64,000 nucleotides of DNA from an uncultured Draconibacterium sp. (GCF_963677565.1 NZ_OY781982.1:434001-498000), one strand, 5' to 3'; positions 27,198 through 36,863 are shown, numbered from the stretch's first letter. Notes: a model not told the origin generated them from the sequence alone. Translations and numbers: made by a program.

Positions 27198-30100
27198 TTA
27201 AAATTGCACATTTACACCAAGGTTAAACACTCTCGATCTTGGGTAACGCAATACTCCGTTAGTCGTTTCCGGATCAATGTTTTCGATTTTTGTGAACGTG
27301 AGTAAATCCATTCCGTTCGCGAAAATTCGGAAACTGCTTAATCCTAAATCTTTAATAAGCTTCACATCAGAATCAAATGTATATCCAAGCTCCACATTCT
27401 TAAGTCTTAAATATGTGGCATCTTTAATCCAGTAGGTTCCGGCATATTTCCAGTTGTCGTTTGTATTCAGCAAACGCGGGTATTTTATGCTTTCACCGGC
27501 GGCATATTTTTCAGGCGTGTACCGATCCATTACAAAATCGAGTATCGTTCCTTTATTAGGCGTTGGATTATAGTTTGTTCTTGTATTGATTGAATAGTTA
27601 GAAGCTCCCTGCAACAGAACAGAAAAAGAGAATCCTTTATGTTCGAAACCGGTGTTCAAACCAAACATGGTCTCCGGGAAACTTGGTGTATCAAGGTAAC
27701 CTTCATCCAGGTTATTGATCAAACCATCGTTGTTTCGGTCGATAAATTTCAAGTCACCGGCCGACACATCATGTCCGGCAGTAAATATCTGGTAAGCCTG
27801 GTACGAGCCTTTGTCGGCACCCGGATTTAAGCTGCTGTATGTTGCCCAAAGCTCATCGCGATAAGCATTCGCTTCAGCTTCCGTTCTAAAGAAATCTTCC
27901 TGCAAGTATCCCCACATCTCGCCAACACGACGACCGGTTTGCATACGGTACTCGTAAGGTTGTTGAGGTTCGTCCATTTCAAGAATTTTGTTTCGGGCAA
28001 ATGAGTAATTTAAGTTCACCCAGAACTTGGTGTCTTTTATCATTTGGTTCCAGCCCACTTCCACTTCGTAACCCGAATTTTCTACATGGCCAAGGTTAAG
28101 TGCCAGTTCTCCGGTTTGCTGATAAATTGGAACCACTTGCTGGTTGATTAAAATATCTTTTCGGTCTTCTGTAAAATAATCGAACTTGGCTGAAAGTTTA
28201 CCTTCAAGGAAATTCAGATCAGCTCCGTAGTTTATTTTGGTTGAAGTTTCCCAGGTAACGTTAGGGTTTCCGGCAGCGCCCTGATAAGCCATCGGATAAT
28301 TCACCATTGAGCCCGGTAAACCAAAGTTGATTCCGGTATCGCGCCATCCGTAATACGAATAATTATTCATTACGTATTTATCCGGCAAATACAAGAAACG
28401 CTGGCTCATTCTGTCGTTACCAACCAAACCATACGAGAATCGAAATTTACCGTAACTCAATACATCCTCTCCTATTATATTCTTAAGCCAGTTCTCTTCA
28501 GTGAAGGTCCAACCAGCAGATACTGCAGGGAAGAAACCAAAACGTTTACCTTCGGCAAAGTTCTCCGAACCATTGTACCCAAGGTTATATTCCAACATGT
28601 ATTTATTGGCGTAGTTGTAAGTTACACGACCAACAACTCCCAAATAAGCTCTTGGAATTTCGTTCCAGTACGACTCAGTAAAGTGCGATTTATCGGCATT
28701 AACCAGAGCCAAAGCTGTAACATTGTGGCCTCCGTTAAAACTACGGTTATAATTCAATGCTAATTCATAATACTCTTTTCGGGTTTTACTCTGTGAAGTT
28801 GAGTTGTACGGCAGCACATCTTCCTGCACTTGATATAAGGTTACACTTTCGTCTTCATTTAAATAAGGTCGCCAGTACGGACGTTTCTTTTCATCCTTAT
28901 CCCTGCGAATAAAGTTTTGGAAATAACTCACCAGCGAAACAGTACCTTTAACCGACAGACCTTTTGTAATAAAATCAAGTTTCTGATCGAGTACAATACT
29001 GTAATCTGCTGTATTTTGTAATTCAACGGTATAACCGCGCATATCGCTGTTAAGTAACACCGAGTTCGCATTATCCTGCAACAAAACAACTTTGTCATCC
29101 TTAACATAACCATCCCATGGCGATGAGTGAACCAGCATGTTCCAGTAAAAACCTTCGGCAGGCTCTCTACCGGCTTGTCCTAATGAAATATTCTCATTAA
29201 AACTTCCACCGATATTCACTTTTGCCAACGTGGTTTTAGTAATATTCACGTCGATGTTTGTACGGTAGTTATACCTTTTATAACTGGTTGATTTATCGAT
29301 ATTTGGATTTAGGTTTTCGAACATCCCCTGTTGGTTGAAATAACCCAACGAAGCAAAATACTTCAAACGTTCGGTACCTCCGCCAATGGTAATATTATGC
29401 TGTTGTTGCAAAGCATAATCTTTAAGCATTAAATCGGCATAATTCGTACTTGGATAAAAGTACGGATCGCTCGGATTCAGCGGATTACCATCAGCAACTC
29501 CTTTAAAACGGTCTCTTATCGACTGTGGATATGGAGCTGTTGGATCGGTTGAATTAACTGCAAATCCCATATATTCATTAACCAATCCTGTTTGTGCATA
29601 ACTATCTATCGGATCGATTTTAAAACTTGGCGCCATAACCGCCATCGATCCTTTGTAGTTAATCTTAGCCGGACCGGTTTTACCACGTTTCGTTGTAACC
29701 AGAATTACACCGTTTGCACCACGAACACCAAAAACAGCGGTTGACGATGCATCCTTTAATATAGAAAGATTTTCAATTTCGTTCGGATCAAGAAAGTTTA
29801 GCGCATTCTGATCTCGCTCAATACCATCAATTAATATTAATGGATTTGAACCGGCTCCTGAATCGAGTGTTCCGATACCACGAATTTTAATTGTAGCTCC
29901 ATCTTTACCCGGACGTCCACCCGACTGGTTTGCAATCAAACCCGGCAATCGTCCGGCAAGAGCCTGAGAAACACTACTAACCGGCTGTGCAACCAGTTCA
30001 TCAGAAGATACCGATGATAACGAACCGGTAACGGTTTCTTTCTTTTGTACTCCGTAACCCACAACAACAACCTCTTCAAGGTTCTCGGTTTCTTCTATTA

Positions 30101-30461
30101 AAATAATATTGAATTCAGTTTGCTCACCTGAAATGGTGAATTCCTGAGAGCCGAAGCCGATGTACGATACTACAACCACTGAATTGAGAGGAACCTCAAG
30201 GTTGAAATTACCATTAACATCTGTTACTGTCCCCGTTGTAGTACCTTGAACAACGATACTTACTCCGGGAAGCGGGAAATCCGTTTCATCAACGATAGTT
30301 CCCGAAATTTTTACACTTTGTTGAATAGCATTATTCTTATCTCTTTTACTATGATCTGATGCATTTGCATTAAATGCACCAAATACCATAAAAAGAATAA
30401 GAAAAATCCAAACAGGTCGAAGACACGCATTTCCGATGCTATTCCTGCTCGTTAATTTCAT
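27198..30461 (-). CDS. SusC/RagA family TonB-dependent transporter (first pair)
   Basis: A 1087-residue outer-membrane importer and first gene of the PUL operon. After a signal region (about 1-35) comes a carboxypeptidase-regulatory-like domain (KISGTIVDETDFPLPGVSIV ... GFGSQEFTI, about 50-120), a linker with the SusC signature NLEEVVVVGYGVQKKETVTG, the plug (LAGRLPGLIANQSGGRPG, IKIRGIGTLDSG, LSILKDASSTAVFGVRGANG) and the barrel ending NLGVNVQF. It imports oligosaccharides with energy from TonB-ExbBD, which is not encoded in the window. It is preceded by the intergenic region shared with the divergent AraC-type regulator. Confidence 0.95.
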   Translation of the reverse strand: MKLTSRNSIGNACLRPVWIFLILFMVFGAFNANASDHSKRDKNNAIQQSVKISGTIVDETDFPLPGVSIVVQGTTTGTVTDVNGNFNLEVPLNSVVVVSYIGFGSQEFTISGEQTEFNIILIEETENLEEVVVVGYGVQKKETVTGSLSSVSSDELVAQPVSSVSQALAGRLPGLIANQSGGRPGKDGATIKIRGIGTLDSGAGSNPLILIDGIERDQNALNFLDPNEIENLSILKDASSTAVFGVRGANGVILVTTKRGKTGPAKINYKGSMAVMAPSFKIDPIDSYAQTGLVNEYMGFAVNSTDPTAPYPQSIRDRFKGVADGNPLNPSDPYFYPSTNYADLMLKDYALQQQHNITIGGGTERLKYFASLGYFNQQGMFENLNPNIDKSTSYKRYNYRTNIDVNITKTTLAKVNIGGSFNENISLGQAGREPAEGFYWNMLVHSSPWDGYVKDDKVVLLQDNANSVLLNSDMRGYTVELQNTADYSIVLDQKLDFITKGLSVKGTVSLVSYFQNFIRRDKDEKKRPYWRPYLNEDESVTLYQVQEDVLPYNSTSQSKTRKEYYELALNYNRSFNGGHNVTALALVNADKSHFTESYWNEIPRAYLGVVGRVTYNYANKYMLEYNLGYNGSENFAEGKRFGFFPAVSAGWTFTEENWLKNIIGEDVLSYGKFRFSYGLVGNDRMSQRFLYLPDKYVMNNYSYYGWRDTGINFGLPGSMVNYPMAYQGAAGNPNVTWETSTKINYGADLNFLEGKLSAKFDYFTEDRKDILINQQVVPIYQQTGELALNLGHVENSGYEVEVGWNQMIKDTKFWVNLNYSFARNKILEMDEPQQPYEYRMQTGRRVGEMWGYLQEDFFRTEAEANAYRDELWATYSSLNPGADKGSYQAYQIFTAGHDVSAGDLKFIDRNNDGLINNLDEGYLDTPSFPETMFGLNTGFEHKGFSFSVLLQGASNYSINTRTNYNPTPNKGTILDFVMDRYTPEKYAAGESIKYPRLLNTNDNWKYAGTYWIKDATYLRLKNVELGYTFDSDVKLIKDLGLSSFRIFANGMDLLTFTKIENIDPETTNGVLRYPRSRVFNLGVNVQF

Positions 30462-30852
30462 AAGCTTTAAGATTTTATTCAGTTTTATTTATTCAAAATA
30501 ACAGCTACAAAATTACGGAGTTCTGAAAGCGACATAAATGGATAATTTTACATTAATTTGGACTATCCGATTATTTTCAACATTTAATACACTCATTATA
30601 TTCAACAGATTAAAAAATAATCAATAATCCTATTTTACTAATCCAGAAAATCTTTTTTAGTAAAAACTAATTAAAATATTTTATAAAGCACTGAATATAT
30701 GCGCTTTTATGATATCCAGAAATAAATAACGAGAAAGTATACAAAAAGAGAAAAATGCATTACTTTTATGCTGTAACATTTTTTAACAAATAGATTATTT
30801 GACAATCTGATTATTTAAATACCATTACAAGAACGTAAGCAACTAAATTATT
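30462..30852. promoter_or_regulatory. divergent control region between the PUL operon and its AraC-type regulator
   Basis: This 391-base, strongly AT-rich stretch has no gene. On the minus strand TAATTTTG (30508-30515) fits the TAnnTTTG -7 element and would start the PUL mRNA about 40 bases before susC. No good TTTG lies 19-21 bases upstream of it, as expected for a promoter that needs an activator. The near-direct repeat GATAATTTT/GATTATTTT at about 30540-30575 could be part of an operator, but this is weak. No clear promoter was found for the regulator itself. Confidence 0.45.
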
Positions 30853-31773
30853 ATGACCATAGAAAAAGCCACTAACCTGTTAGTTCCTGTTGATGGAAAA
30901 CCGGATAATTTTACCGGCGACAGAAGTGTTGTACTATCAAAACGACAATTAAAAAACATTAAGGAAAATCCACTTATAAACGGTCTTTTTATCACCGCCA
31001 TTGGATTTTACCCGCATGCAAAACACCACTTTCGTAAAAGAAAAAAAGGTATTCAGGATCACATACTAATTTATTGCGTTGATGGAAATGGAACAATTTC
31101 GCTGGATGATAAAGAATATAACCTTGAACCAAATAGCTTTTTTGTAATCCCTTCAAACAAAGCTCACACCTACTGGGCATCTAAAATAAATCCGTGGTCA
31201 ATTTACTGGTTACATTTCGATGGCGAACGAAGCTCTTACTTCGAAGATTACTACGAAAAAGTTATCCGTATCAAGCAATCCAGTAAATCAAGAATTGATG
31301 ATCGGATTAAACAATTCAACGAGTGTTTAACAACGCTTGAGTCGGGTTTCTCGCGCGAAAATATAAACTACGCCAATCTTAACCTGAACAGTTTATTGGC
31401 CTCATTCTTTTATATTGAAACCTACAGGGCCGCAAAAGGACACCGGAGTACCAGTCCGGTTGATCAGGCCATTTTTTTTATGCAACAAAATATCAATAAA
31501 ACAATAAAGATTTCGGATATCTCCGATCATGTAAAATTGTCGGAATCACATCTCACCAAAATCTTCAGAAACAAAACAGGCACCTCCCCGATGGACTATT
31601 TCATTAACCTAAAAATGCAGGAAGCCATTCGACTTCTGATCAGTCAATCGTTAAAAATAAAAGAAGTAGCTTACCGGCTTGGTTATAGCGATCAATACTA
31701 TTTCACCAGGATTTTTACCAAACACATTGGCTCAAGTCCGGGTATGTTTACAAAAATGAATAAATCATATTAA
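30853..31773 (+). CDS. AraC family transcriptional regulator of the PUL
   Basis: A 306-residue one-component regulator. The N-terminal half (about 50-165) is a cupin-like ligand-binding domain (HILIYCVDGNGTISLDDKEYNL, FFVIPSNKAHTYWAS, WSIYWLHFDG). The C-terminal 100 residues hold two helix-turn-helix motifs (IKISDISDHVKLSESHLTKIF and IKEVAYRLGYSDQYYFTRIF) ending with the usual P-G-F-like GSSPGMFTK. It is divergent from susC and the only regulator at the locus. PULs are often run by hybrid two-component systems or ECF sigma/anti-sigma pairs, and neither is present here. It probably binds a mono- or oligosaccharide in the cytoplasm and activates the operon, which would link induction to the MFS/DUF5107 end of the pathway. 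Confidence 0.9.
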   Translation: MTIEKATNLLVPVDGKPDNFTGDRSVVLSKRQLKNIKENPLINGLFITAIGFYPHAKHHFRKRKKGIQDHILIYCVDGNGTISLDDKEYNLEPNSFFVIPSNKAHTYWASKINPWSIYWLHFDGERSSYFEDYYEKVIRIKQSSKSRIDDRIKQFNECLTTLESGFSRENINYANLNLNSLLASFFYIETYRAAKGHRSTSPVDQAIFFMQQNINKTIKISDISDHVKLSESHLTKIFRNKTGTSPMDYFINLKMQEAIRLLISQSLKIKEVAYRLGYSDQYYFTRIFTKHIGSSPGMFTKMNKSY

Positions 31774-31822
31774 TAACTGTTCTGCCAAAAACAAATCTTT
31801 CTCTATAAAACGGAATGTGCAT

Positions 31823-31851
31823 AAAAAAAGCTGTCCTGATAGAACAGCTTT
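31823..31851. terminator. bidirectional terminator between the AraC-type gene and amt
   Basis: AAAGCTGTCCT and AGAACAGCTTT pair (one wobble) around GAT. On the minus strand the stem is followed by T7, which suits the end of the ammonium transporter gene. On the plus strand the U-run is weaker (TTTATAATT). Confidence 0.8.
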
Positions 31852-31871
31852 ATAATTGATTGAAAATCTCC

Positions 31872-33200
31872 TTATTCTTCAGAATAAACAAAATTGTATG
31901 ATTCGTCGTGCTGGCTAATATCCAAACCTACTTTTTCGCCGTGAGGAGAAATTCGCAGTGGAACGATCATATCTGTAATCTTATACATAAGCATCGAGCC
32001 TCCAAAGGTAAATATGCCTACAATTACCAAGGCCAGTAAGTGATAAAGGAAAGTGGTAATCTCACCGTGAATCAAGCCAACTTCGTTGGCGAAAACTGCG
32101 GTAAAAATCATACCGGTAATACCACCCATTCCGTGCGCCGGAAATACATCGAGAGTATCATCTAATTTCGATTTTGTGCGAAGGGTAATGGCGTAGTTAC
32201 TTATAATCGCTGCAATTACTCCAATAAAAATACTCGATCCAACATTAACAAAACCTGCGGCAGGCGTAATCGCAACCAATCCCACAACAAGACCGATTGC
32301 TGCACCAACAGCTGACGGTTTTTTCCCTTGAGCTGCATCGTAAAAAATCCAGGTTAACATTGCTGCTGCCGAGGCTGTATTGGTGTTTACCAAAGCCGAA
32401 GCTGCAACTGAATCAGCTGCTAATGCCGAGCCTGCATTAAAACCAAACCATCCGAACCAAAGCATACCGGCACCAAGAAGGATGTATGGAATATTGGCCG
32501 GTTTAAATTCTTTGTTTGCATCTTTTCTTCTTCCCAGAAACATTGCTCCAGCCAAAGCTGCAAAACCAGCCGACATGTGAACAACGGTACCACCTGCAAA
32601 GTCAAGCACACCCCAGTTACGCAGGAATCCGTTCGGGTGCCATGTCCAGTGAGCGAGCGGTGCATAAATGAAAATAATGAACAGCACCATAAAAAGCATG
32701 TACGCTCTAAATCTTACTCTTCCGGCAAACGATCCGGTGATAAGCGCAGGGGTAATAATGGCGAATTTAAGTTGGAACATGGCAAATACTGCAAATGGGA
32801 ATGTTGGAGCAAAATCAGGATGCGTTCCGCCTCCAACACCTCTAAACATAAAATAGGTTAGCGGATTTCCGAATAGTCCAAACCCTTCTCTTCCAATACT
32901 ATCGCCAAAAGCAATGCTGAAGCCAACTACAACCCACAACACACTAACAATACCCATGGCAATGAAACTTTGCAGCATGGTAGAGATAATGTTTCTCGAC
33001 TGAATCATTCCTCCATAGAAAAAGGCTAAACCGGGAGTCATTAATAATACCAATCCTGTGGCTGTTAACATCCAGGCTGTATCTCCTGCATCAAGATTAG
33101 AGGTGTCAATCACATCAATTCCGGATGGAATAATTACACCGAGTAAGGCTACAAGTACTAAAAGGGCTAAAATAAACCACCAACTTGTTGAATTTTTCAT
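31872..33200 (-). CDS. amt: ammonium transporter (Amt/MEP/Rh family)
   Basis: A 442-residue inner-membrane channel with about 11 helices. Family signatures are DTAWMLTATGLVLLMTPGLAFFYGG near residue 40, GGTVVHMSAGFAALAGA with the first pore histidine, and HGMGGITGMIFTAVFA with the second. Met1-Trp8 is followed by a hydrophobic stretch that may act as a signal sequence, as in several bacterial Amt proteins. It conducts NH4+/NH3 when ammonium is scarce. No glnK/PII gene lies beside it, so control is probably by a distant PII or by transcription. The divergent neighbour is an Lrp/AsnC regulator, a plausible but unproven local controller. The C-terminal tail ends in acidic residues. Confidence 0.95.
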   Translation of the reverse strand: MKNSTSWWFILALLVLVALLGVIIPSGIDVIDTSNLDAGDTAWMLTATGLVLLMTPGLAFFYGGMIQSRNIISTMLQSFIAMGIVSVLWVVVGFSIAFGDSIGREGFGLFGNPLTYFMFRGVGGGTHPDFAPTFPFAVFAMFQLKFAIITPALITGSFAGRVRFRAYMLFMVLFIIFIYAPLAHWTWHPNGFLRNWGVLDFAGGTVVHMSAGFAALAGAMFLGRRKDANKEFKPANIPYILLGAGMLWFGWFGFNAGSALAADSVAASALVNTNTASAAAMLTWIFYDAAQGKKPSAVGAAIGLVVGLVAITPAAGFVNVGSSIFIGVIAAIISNYAITLRTKSKLDDTLDVFPAHGMGGITGMIFTAVFANEVGLIHGEITTFLYHLLALVIVGIFTFGGSMLMYKITDMIVPLRISPHGEKVGLDISQHDESYNFVYSEE

Positions 33201-33560
33201 GTCTTATAAATTTTAAGGTTACTTCCAATTAAGTCTGTGCAGCAAAATAAATCCCAACAAAACAATTGTTGTTAGGTAATTTTTCTACTGAAATAAAGCT
33301 GTTTTTAACTGTCTGTGGATTGTTATCGCTGTCTGTTTTAATAAAAATCCACGATAAAACTATTAAAACATATTTAAACGGCATATAAAAATAGCAAAAT
33401 GAAAGTAATTGGTTCTGTAAATTAACAAACTGATAATATTTTTGACATTTTACAAGGTTGGGAAACTAATTTTTAAATTTTGTTACTAAATTGTGTTACA
33501 GCTTACTTTACTTTGAATTTATGATAGATTTTTGATACTTTTGTAGAAAATTGTTATACG
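33201..33560. promoter_or_regulatory. intergenic region between amt and the Lrp-type gene, with a consensus promoter
   Basis: No gene is present in these 360 bases. On the plus strand TTTG (33512-33515), a 20-base spacer and TACTTTTG (33536-33543) give a full match to the Bacteroidota promoter consensus, with transcription starting about ten bases before the Lrp-type start codon. The amt promoter must lie in the left half but no equally good match was seen there. Confidence 0.7.
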
Positions 33561-34028
33561 ATGACTTTGAGGAATAATTTAGACGATTGGGATTTAAAAA
33601 TTCTCGATATTATTACAAAAAATGCAAGAATACCTTTTAAGGATGTTGCCAAAGAAGTAGGAATTTCACGTGCAGCTGTGCATCAACGTGTTAACAGAAT
33701 GGTTGATCTGGAGGTGATTGTTGGTTCAGGATATCATATAAATCCCAAAAAGGTCGATTTTAAAACGTGTACTTATATTGGTATTTTCCTCGAAAAAGGA
33801 GGATTATTCAGCGAGGTTGTAAAACAACTTGAGCAAATCCCTGAGATTGTTGAATGCCACTATACAACCGGTGCATACGCTATTTTCGTAAAAGTTTACG
33901 CTAAAGATAACGAGCACCTGAAAAATATTTTAAGTGGCAGTATCCAGAAAATTCAAGGTGTGGCCAGTACCGAAACATTTATTTCTCTTGAAGAATCCTT
34001 TAAGCGAACTATACCAGTTCAGGCCTGA
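33561..34028 (+). CDS. Lrp/AsnC family transcriptional regulator (copy 1)
   Basis: A 155-residue regulator. Residues 8-60 form the AsnC-type winged helix (LDDWDLKILDIITKNARIPF, then VAKEVGISRAAVHQRVNRM), and the rest is the RAM/ACT-like ligand-binding and oligomerisation domain, with VECHYTTGAYAIFVKVYAKD and TETFISLEESFKR. The length is standard. Lrp/AsnC proteins usually respond to amino acids. Here the divergent amt gene hints at nitrogen control, but that is only positional. A second copy about 6.7 kb away shares VECHYTTGAYAIFVK and TETFISLE exactly, so the two are recent enough paralogues to possibly form mixed oligomers. The 3' end overlaps the convergent rlmB gene by ten bases. Confidence 0.93.
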   Translation: MTLRNNLDDWDLKILDIITKNARIPFKDVAKEVGISRAAVHQRVNRMVDLEVIVGSGYHINPKKVDFKTCTYIGIFLEKGGLFSEVVKQLEQIPEIVECHYTTGAYAIFVKVYAKDNEHLKNILSGSIQKIQGVASTETFISLEESFKRTIPVQA

Positions 34029-34774
34029 TTACGTTGTCTGACTGCTTCGTAAATCATTAAAGCTGCTGAAACCGAAACATTAAGAGATTCGATCTTTCCT
34101 AAGATCGGAATTTTCAGCTGTTCATCAGCTAGTTTTAATAGCTGTGATGAGATTCCGGTATCTTCTGATCCCATTACAATTGCCAATGGCATTTTCATGT
34201 CAGTTTCGGTGAAAAGTTTTTGAGCTTTTTCAGTTGCTGCAACTATCTGTATGCCCGACTCCTGAAGGAAGCGAACGGTGTGATATAGGTTATTCGTTTT
34301 GCAAATGGGAATGTTATGAATGGCCCCGGCCGATGTTTTTACGGCATCGGCACCAATACGTGCCATTCCTTTTTCGGGTATAACAATTGCCTGAACACCG
34401 GCACATTCGGCCGAGCGGGTAATGGCTCCAAAGTTTCGCACATCGGTAATCTGGTCGAGAACAAGAAGCAACGGAGTTCCACCTTTTTCGTAAATAGCCG
34501 GAATTACATTTTCTATATTATCAAATTCAATGGGCGAAACAAAAGCCAGCACTCCCTGGTGGTTTTTTCGGGTTATGCGATTGATCTTTTCAATCGGAAC
34601 GTATTGAATGGCAATTCCATCTGTTTTGGCTAAGTCTGTGAGTTCAGAAATAAGCTCATTACGCAGTCCTTTTTTTACCAATATCTTATCAATGGTTTTC
34701 CTTTTTTTTATGGCTTCTATTACAGCTCTGGTGCCAAATAGAAAATCATCATTATTTATACCTCTATTTTTCAT
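34019..34774 (-). CDS. rlmB: 23S rRNA (guanosine-2'-O-)-methyltransferase, TrmH/SpoU family
   Basis: A 251-residue RNA ribose methyltransferase. The N-terminal L30e-like substrate-binding domain (FGTRAVIEAIKKRKTIDKILV to NRITRKNHQGVLAFV) is followed by the knotted SPOUT domain with its three motifs: DQITDVRNFGAITRSAECAGV, IVMGSEDTGISSQLLKL and IPILGKIESLNVSVSAALMIYE. RlmB methylates G2251 in the 23S peptidyl-transferase P loop in E. coli, and the assignment here rests on overall motif match. The start lies nine bases after the ABC-F stop codon, so both are likely one transcript, linking ribosome modification with a ribosome-associated ATPase. Confidence 0.9.
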   Translation of the reverse strand: MKNRGINNDDFLFGTRAVIEAIKKRKTIDKILVKKGLRNELISELTDLAKTDGIAIQYVPIEKINRITRKNHQGVLAFVSPIEFDNIENVIPAIYEKGGTPLLLVLDQITDVRNFGAITRSAECAGVQAIVIPEKGMARIGADAVKTSAGAIHNIPICKTNNLYHTVRFLQESGIQIVAATEKAQKLFTETDMKMPLAIVMGSEDTGISSQLLKLADEQLKIPILGKIESLNVSVSAALMIYEAVRQRNQA

Positions 34775-34783
34775 TCGTCGTAT

Positions 34784-36730
34784 TTACCATGTTTTTTTAG
34801 CCTTCCAGTTTTCAAGCTCCTCATGTCCTTCTTCCCAGGCTATCATTGTTTCTTCCAGTTTCGATTTAAGTTGCTCGTATTGCTCAAAAACCGAATGATC
34901 GCTAATATTCTCGGGAGCTGATAGCACTTTGTCCATTTCTTCAATTTCTGTCTCCAGCTCGGTAATCTGTTCTTCTGTTTGTTGCACCTTTTTTTCCAAC
35001 TTCGAAATTGTGCGGTTTATTTCTTTTTTCTGATCATAAGAAAGATCATCCTTTTTATTATTCGAAGTTACAACATTCTCTGCTTTTACTACCTGTTTTT
35101 TGCCTTCCAGTTCTTTGAGCGATTCCAGTTTTTTACGATACAGGAAGTCAAAAATTCCGCCAAGATGCTGTTTGGCTTTTCTGTTTCTGAACTCGTAAAT
35201 ACAATTTACCAATCCGTCGAGAAAATCTCTATCGTGTGAAACCACCAGTACTGTTCCGGTGAAATTTAACAGAGCATTCTTCAAAATTTCTTTCGATCGC
35301 ATATCGAGGTGGTTGGTTGGCTCGTCAAGAATAAGAAAGTTAACCGGTTCCAACATCAACCTGATCATTGCCAGACGCGATTTTTCACCTCCACTCAACA
35401 CCTTAACTTTTTTATCAATGTCTTCGCCACGAAATAAAAATGCGGCCAGTATATCACGGATCCTGGTTCTGATATCGCCAACTGCAATCTCGTCAATTGT
35501 TTCAAAAACTGTTAATTCGCCGTTTAGCAACTGGGCCTGGTTTTGAGCAAAATAGCCGATTTTTACATTGTGTCCCAGTTTCATTTGCCCGTTATGCTCC
35601 AGCTCGTTCATAATAATTCGGGCAAGTGTTGTTTTTCCTTCTCCGTTTCGGCCAACAAAGGCTATTTTTTCACCACTTTCAATAGTCAAATCAATATTGT
35701 CGAGTACGTGTAAAGCACCGTAATGTTTGCTAATATGTTTAGCTTCAACAACTACACGGCCCGAACGCGGTGCCGGTGGAAAATTTATTTTAAGCGCAGC
35801 ATTATCTTCTTCTTCAATCTCAAGTCGGTCCAGTTTTTCAAGTTGTTTCACCCTCGATTGTACTTGTACTGCTTTTGATGCCTTATACCTGAAACGTTCG
35901 ATAAAACGTTCGGTATCTTCGATCATTTTTTGCTGATTGTTGTATGCGGCCAGCTGTATCTCACGTTGTTCGGTTTTCCATTCAACGAATTTCGAGTAAT
36001 TCATTTTCTGGTCGGTAATTTTACCCAGCGATATTTCTATTGTCCGGTTGCAAACAGCATCAAGAAATGCTTTGTCGTGCGAAACAAGAACCACCGCACC
36101 ATTATATGTTTTTAAAAAGTCTTCAAGCCACTGAATTGATTCGATATCGAGGTGGTTGGTAGGCTCATCCAGCAAAAATACATCGGGTTTTTTGAGTAGA
36201 AGTTTTGCAAGCTCAACACGCATACGCCATCCTCCGCTAAACTCCGAAGTCATCCGGTTAAAATCAGTTCTTTCAAAGCCGAGTCCTAAAAGTGTTTGCT
36301 CAAGGTCTGCCTCGTAATTATCGCCACCCAAAAGCTGGTAGTGTTCATTTAGTTCGTGCACATGATCAAGCTTTTTCAGGTAAACATCAGAATGGTAGTC
36401 TTCACTGTCGGTTATTTCATGGTTTAATGCGGCAATTTGTTTTTCAATATTCAGTAGTTTCTCAAAAGCCAGCTTCACTTCTTCTTTTAAAGTCCGGGTA
36501 TCCGAAACTTTCATTTCCTGTGGAAGGTAGCCAATCGTTGTATCTTTTGGAACGGTAACCTCGCCATTAGTAGGAGAGTCTTTACCAGTAAGTATTTTTA
36601 GCAAGGTGCTTTTGCCCGCTCCGTTTTTGCCTATTAAACCAATTCGGTCTTTAGGATTTATCAGAAAGCTGATTTCCTTAAAAAGCTCGAAACCACCAAA
36701 GCTGAGATTTATTTTATCTATTGAGATCAT
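34784..36730 (-). CDS. ABC-F family ATPase, ribosome-associated
   Basis: A 648-residue protein with two ABC ATPase cassettes and no membrane segment. The first has Walker A GKNGAGKST, signature EFSGGWRMR and Walker B VFLLDEPTNHLD. The second has GRNGEGKTT, LSGGEKSRLAM and FLILDEPTNHLD. The linker between them (RYKASKAVQVQSRVKQLEK) is the P-site tRNA interaction motif typical of ABC-F. A charged coiled coil closes the protein (about 555-640). Members act on the ribosomal E site, either as housekeeping factors (Uup, EttA, YheS types) or as antibiotic-protection proteins. Sequence alone suggests the housekeeping YheS/YdiF-like group, with moderate confidence. It is cotranscribed with rlmB and preceded by an unusual structured leader. 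Confidence 0.92.
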   Translation of the reverse strand: MISIDKINLSFGGFELFKEISFLINPKDRIGLIGKNGAGKSTLLKILTGKDSPTNGEVTVPKDTTIGYLPQEMKVSDTRTLKEEVKLAFEKLLNIEKQIAALNHEITDSEDYHSDVYLKKLDHVHELNEHYQLLGGDNYEADLEQTLLGLGFERTDFNRMTSEFSGGWRMRVELAKLLLKKPDVFLLDEPTNHLDIESIQWLEDFLKTYNGAVVLVSHDKAFLDAVCNRTIEISLGKITDQKMNYSKFVEWKTEQREIQLAAYNNQQKMIEDTERFIERFRYKASKAVQVQSRVKQLEKLDRLEIEEEDNAALKINFPPAPRSGRVVVEAKHISKHYGALHVLDNIDLTIESGEKIAFVGRNGEGKTTLARIIMNELEHNGQMKLGHNVKIGYFAQNQAQLLNGELTVFETIDEIAVGDIRTRIRDILAAFLFRGEDIDKKVKVLSGGEKSRLAMIRLMLEPVNFLILDEPTNHLDMRSKEILKNALLNFTGTVLVVSHDRDFLDGLVNCIYEFRNRKAKQHLGGIFDFLYRKKLESLKELEGKKQVVKAENVVTSNNKKDDLSYDQKKEINRTISKLEKKVQQTEEQITELETEIEEMDKVLSAPENISDHSVFEQYEQLKSKLEETMIAWEEGHEELENWKAKKTW

Positions 36731-36747
36731 TTCTTATAAAAATTGCC

Positions 36748-36755
36748 CAAAGATA
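36748..36755 (-). promoter_or_regulatory. possible proximal -7 element for the ABC-F gene
   Basis: TATCTTTG on the minus strand matches TAnnTTTG 17 bases before the ABC-F start codon. No TTTG is found at the right distance upstream. If active, it would let the gene bypass the upstream attenuator-like leader. Confidence 0.3.
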
Positions 36756-36792
36756 ATTATTTCGAACAGACAACATTTCTTAAAAATTAGGC

Positions 36793-36825
36793 AAAAAAAA
36801 TACCCTCCCGGGTAAAAAGGAAGGG
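36793..36825 (-). terminator. terminator hairpin with U8 ahead of the ABC-F gene
   Basis: On the minus strand CCCTTCC and GGGAGGG (one G-U pair) enclose a nine-base loop and are followed by UA and eight U. It lies about 60 bases before the ABC-F start codon, in the correct orientation to stop that transcript. Confidence 0.6.
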
Positions 36826-36863
36826 GAAAGCTCTATGGACGCTTTTTGAAGATGATTGATAAT

